Part shown: positions 62,173 to 64,000 of the stretch, piece after piece
Layout: each line of letters begins with the position of its first letter
How positions within the stretch are numbered: the first letter of the stretch is position 1
Source of the DNA: Oxytricha trifallax
Taxonomy: Eukaryota; Ciliophora; Spirotrichea; Sporadotrichida; Oxytrichidae
Length of the DNA stretch: 64,000 bases
Assembly: GCA_000711775.1 (NCBI GenBank)
Contig: ARYC01000108.1
Location: 124,001 to 188,000 of the forward strand
Reading direction: 5' to 3'
The notes under the pieces: model-generated
What the model was told of the DNA's origin: nothing
What the model saw: only the letters and a program-made list of their open reading frames with translations
Databases searched by the model: none
Made by a program: the position numbers and the translations under genes

Positions 62173-62560
62173 AGAGGGGGCCTTCGATGCAATTCTGTTT
62201 GAGAATTTCCTCCATCGCACCTTGCATCAGCTGCGTTAGACAATGATCTCGTCCAAAAGAAGATAGTTCTGCTCTTGGTCAACACAGCCAATCTTAAGTA
62301 TTCAGAAGTGCAGGAGACTGATAGGAAATTCAAGGTATCTTTCCTTTTCAATGTAGAGTATTCATCCTCGCTTAACTCAAAGGGTAATTGTTCTCCTACA
62401 TCAAGAGGCACCTCCTTTAGGACTATCGCAGATTCTAAAGGTCGTGATCAAGACAGATGCCAACAATTCTGAGATTCAGCGTGAAGCAGTGGTGCAGTAC
62501 TATCAAGCATGGATTTGTTTGAAGTTGATATGAATTTTGAAAGACGATAAGTTGAAATGC
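62173..62560 (+). pseudogene. GC-richer gene remnant
   Basis: Plus-strand frames look coding in two pieces: QKKIVLLLVNTANLKYSEVQ then ETDRKFKVSFLFNVEYSSSL (62,250-62,370), then in another frame LSQILKVVIKTDANNSEIQR then EAVVQYYQAWICLKLI (62,420-62,520), followed by a TGA readable as Trp. A minus-strand frame across the same bases is the alternative. Family unknown; the frame change suggests decay or an intron. Confidence 0.4.
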
Positions 62561-62659
62561 AGAAGCTATAAAAGACACCAATATATTAAGAAACAATAGT
62601 TTAATCGTTAATTGCTGATTAAAAGGCCCTTATTAATTATCACATTCTTAAGTCTTAAT

Positions 62660-62885
62660 TTTAATTTTAATCTAATCAAACATCAAAATCCAAAATCTTT
62701 TCTCATTTTCGATCATTAAAATGATCGTTTTTGCTTCTACTCCACTAAAGCTGCTCAATTTGGTGCTCAAACAGTCGATTAGGACTTGAAAGTTGATGGC
62801 CTGGGGGTTTAAAACATAGAGAATACGATCGGACTCATAGTTTAGCCAAACACTTATCAAACAACGAGTTCTTGACAAAATCTTG
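62660..62885 (-). pseudogene. Possible gene remnant, strand uncertain
   Basis: A 68-residue minus-strand frame (VWLNYESDRILYVLNPQAIN, VLIDCLSTKLSSFSGVEAK, ILMIENEKRFWILMF) has good composition. The plus strand also gives a protein-like reading, so the strand is not settled. No motif recognised. Confidence 0.3.
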
Positions 62886-63710
62886 CATCTTTACTTAAAA
62901 TCAATGGAAATTGATCATATGTTTCTATGAATGCCAATCATTTAAAAGTAGAACAGTAAAAATACTACAGATTATAAAGATAAGAATCAATTTTTTTATA
63001 TAGTTATTTATTCTCTTTAAGCCTTAAAATTATTTGGATTTATCTTCAATCTATTAACGTGTGCTATAAGGTTTCGATTAAGATGGAAAAGTAAAGTGAA
63101 TTAAATTGGTCATAATAAATTATAATTTTTATTAATTTTACTAATTTCCTATATTTTTCTATTTTAAAAATAATTATTGAACCTTGATTTTTTTTAAAAA
63201 AATTTTTGCTTTAATACAAAAATGATTTGATGAATGAAATATTAAGTTTCTCAAAATTATTAATCAAATTTATCATTAATAACCAATCATAACTTCAATA
63301 ACAATTTTTATAACTTAAACATTTACAATTATAGTTATTATACCCCTCTAAACTTATAAGCTTAGGATGTGCAAATAAGATACGACCGAAAATATTTTTT
63401 TGATTTAAAAATCAGAATTATTATACCTCGTAATATATCAATGATACCCTCAATTAAAAAATTTACCATAAAAAGCAATTAAATATTTTACTTTGAGAGA
63501 TCTTAAGGTTTTGGTTTGAATAGAAATCAACAAGGGATTGTGTAATAAGATTCAACTAATTATAAATAAAATATTGATTTTCTTATGTAAACCATTAAAA
63601 AAATAAATTAATAATTTTTCATTTTCATAATGCTATGGCCACTAATTTTATGAGATCTGGACGTAACCAGTGAGATAATCGCCGTCATCTGGCAGCTTTG
63701 GACGTAAAAA
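62886..63710. other. AT-rich stretch with one GC-richer patch
   Basis: Mostly A/T. GC-richer patch at 63,655-63,712 (GACGTAACCAGTGAG...CGCCGTCATCTGGCAGC) resembles 42,740-42,775. No gene called. Confidence 0.4.
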
Positions 63711-63785
63711 AATGACCCTACCAACACCCTACAAATTTAATCAATTATTTATATGTCTCATTAATGGGTTAGGGTTTTTATAAAC
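63711..63785. repeat. ACCCTA...GGGTT motif, copy 5
   Basis: TGACCCTACCAACACCCTAC, then AAATTTAATC...GTCTCATTAATGGGTTAGGGTTTTTATAAA. Shares the paired C-rich start and G-rich end with the other four copies. Confidence 0.5.
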
Positions 63786-64000
63786 TTCTATAAATTTTAA
63801 TTTTAAGTTTTTTTATATATTTTTTGTGAGAGATTTAATTGATATGTCTATTAAATTTTAATCTCAAAAATTCATGCGGAATAATAAAGAAGTAAACAAA
63901 AGTTTTTTCTAAATCAACTTTAAGCAAAATAAGAGATAATTATGTAAAAAAATTCAGATAATTGCGACAGTAATCTTGGATTGTTTGGAATATTTTATTA
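63786..64000. other. AT-rich right edge
   Basis: A/T-rich sequence without gene signal. Confidence 0.4.

Noticed and set aside
1..64000. rRNA, tRNA, CRISPR arrays, bacterial operons
   Set aside because: No matching structures or sequences were recognised; the introns, code and base composition are eukaryotic (ciliate).

Overview
The window reads as nuclear DNA of a ciliate with a very AT-rich genome. In every convincing gene TAA and TAG must be read as glutamine. Several TGA codons lie inside otherwise clean reading frames where tryptophan fits, including the tryptophan position of a protein-kinase subdomain IX, while other TGA codons sit where a stop is expected. That combination (UAR = Gln, UGA = Trp or stop) is known from karyorelict ciliates such as Loxodes; a Condylostoma-type code is the main alternative. 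Introns are short (33-58 nt, GTAAG...AG). The species, and whether this is micronuclear or macronuclear DNA, cannot be told from the sequence. Because stops are so rare under this code, an open frame is not evidence by itself. Genes were called on protein-like composition, motifs and intron-exon fit.

Layout. Bases 1-859 (minus) are the 3' part of a GC-richer gene that runs off the left edge. Bases 1-18.8 kb are otherwise AT-rich DNA carrying several foldback elements, a GC-rich two-exon gene fragment near 13 kb and a gene remnant near 16 kb. Bases 18.83-27.13 kb hold the centrepiece, a compact gene cluster that looks like an intact composite DNA transposon. It encodes a Tc1/mariner-type DD34E transposase, a chromodomain protein with a possible papain-like domain that may be spliced in frame to the transposase, an upstream ORF carrying what looks like the transposase's first helix-turn-helix, a divergent basic/coiled-coil protein with two introns, and a 751-residue protein of unknown function with three introns. 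A trinucleotide hairpin repeat lies just outside it at 27.4 kb, with an inverted relative at about 1 kb.

From 27.5 to 35.5 kb there is AT-rich DNA without recognisable genes. Degenerate gene remnants follow at 35.5-37.3, 41.8-42.2 and 45.7-46.1 kb. A tandem pair of divergent protein-kinase genes lies at 47.5-49.65 kb, facing a degraded minus-strand gene at 49.7-50.85 kb. Small remnants occur at 51.2, 54.4, 58.3 and 62.2-62.9 kb. Five copies of an ACCCTA...GGGTT motif of 70-90 bp lie near the ends of some of these units.

The other striking class is palindromes: at least eight foldback structures of 0.4-1.6 kb and two shorter-TIR elements. Three foldbacks belong to one sequence family. In five of the ten elements the termini carry G or C homopolymer runs, and nearly all such runs in this AT-rich window are at these termini. 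No rRNA, tRNA or CRISPR array was found.
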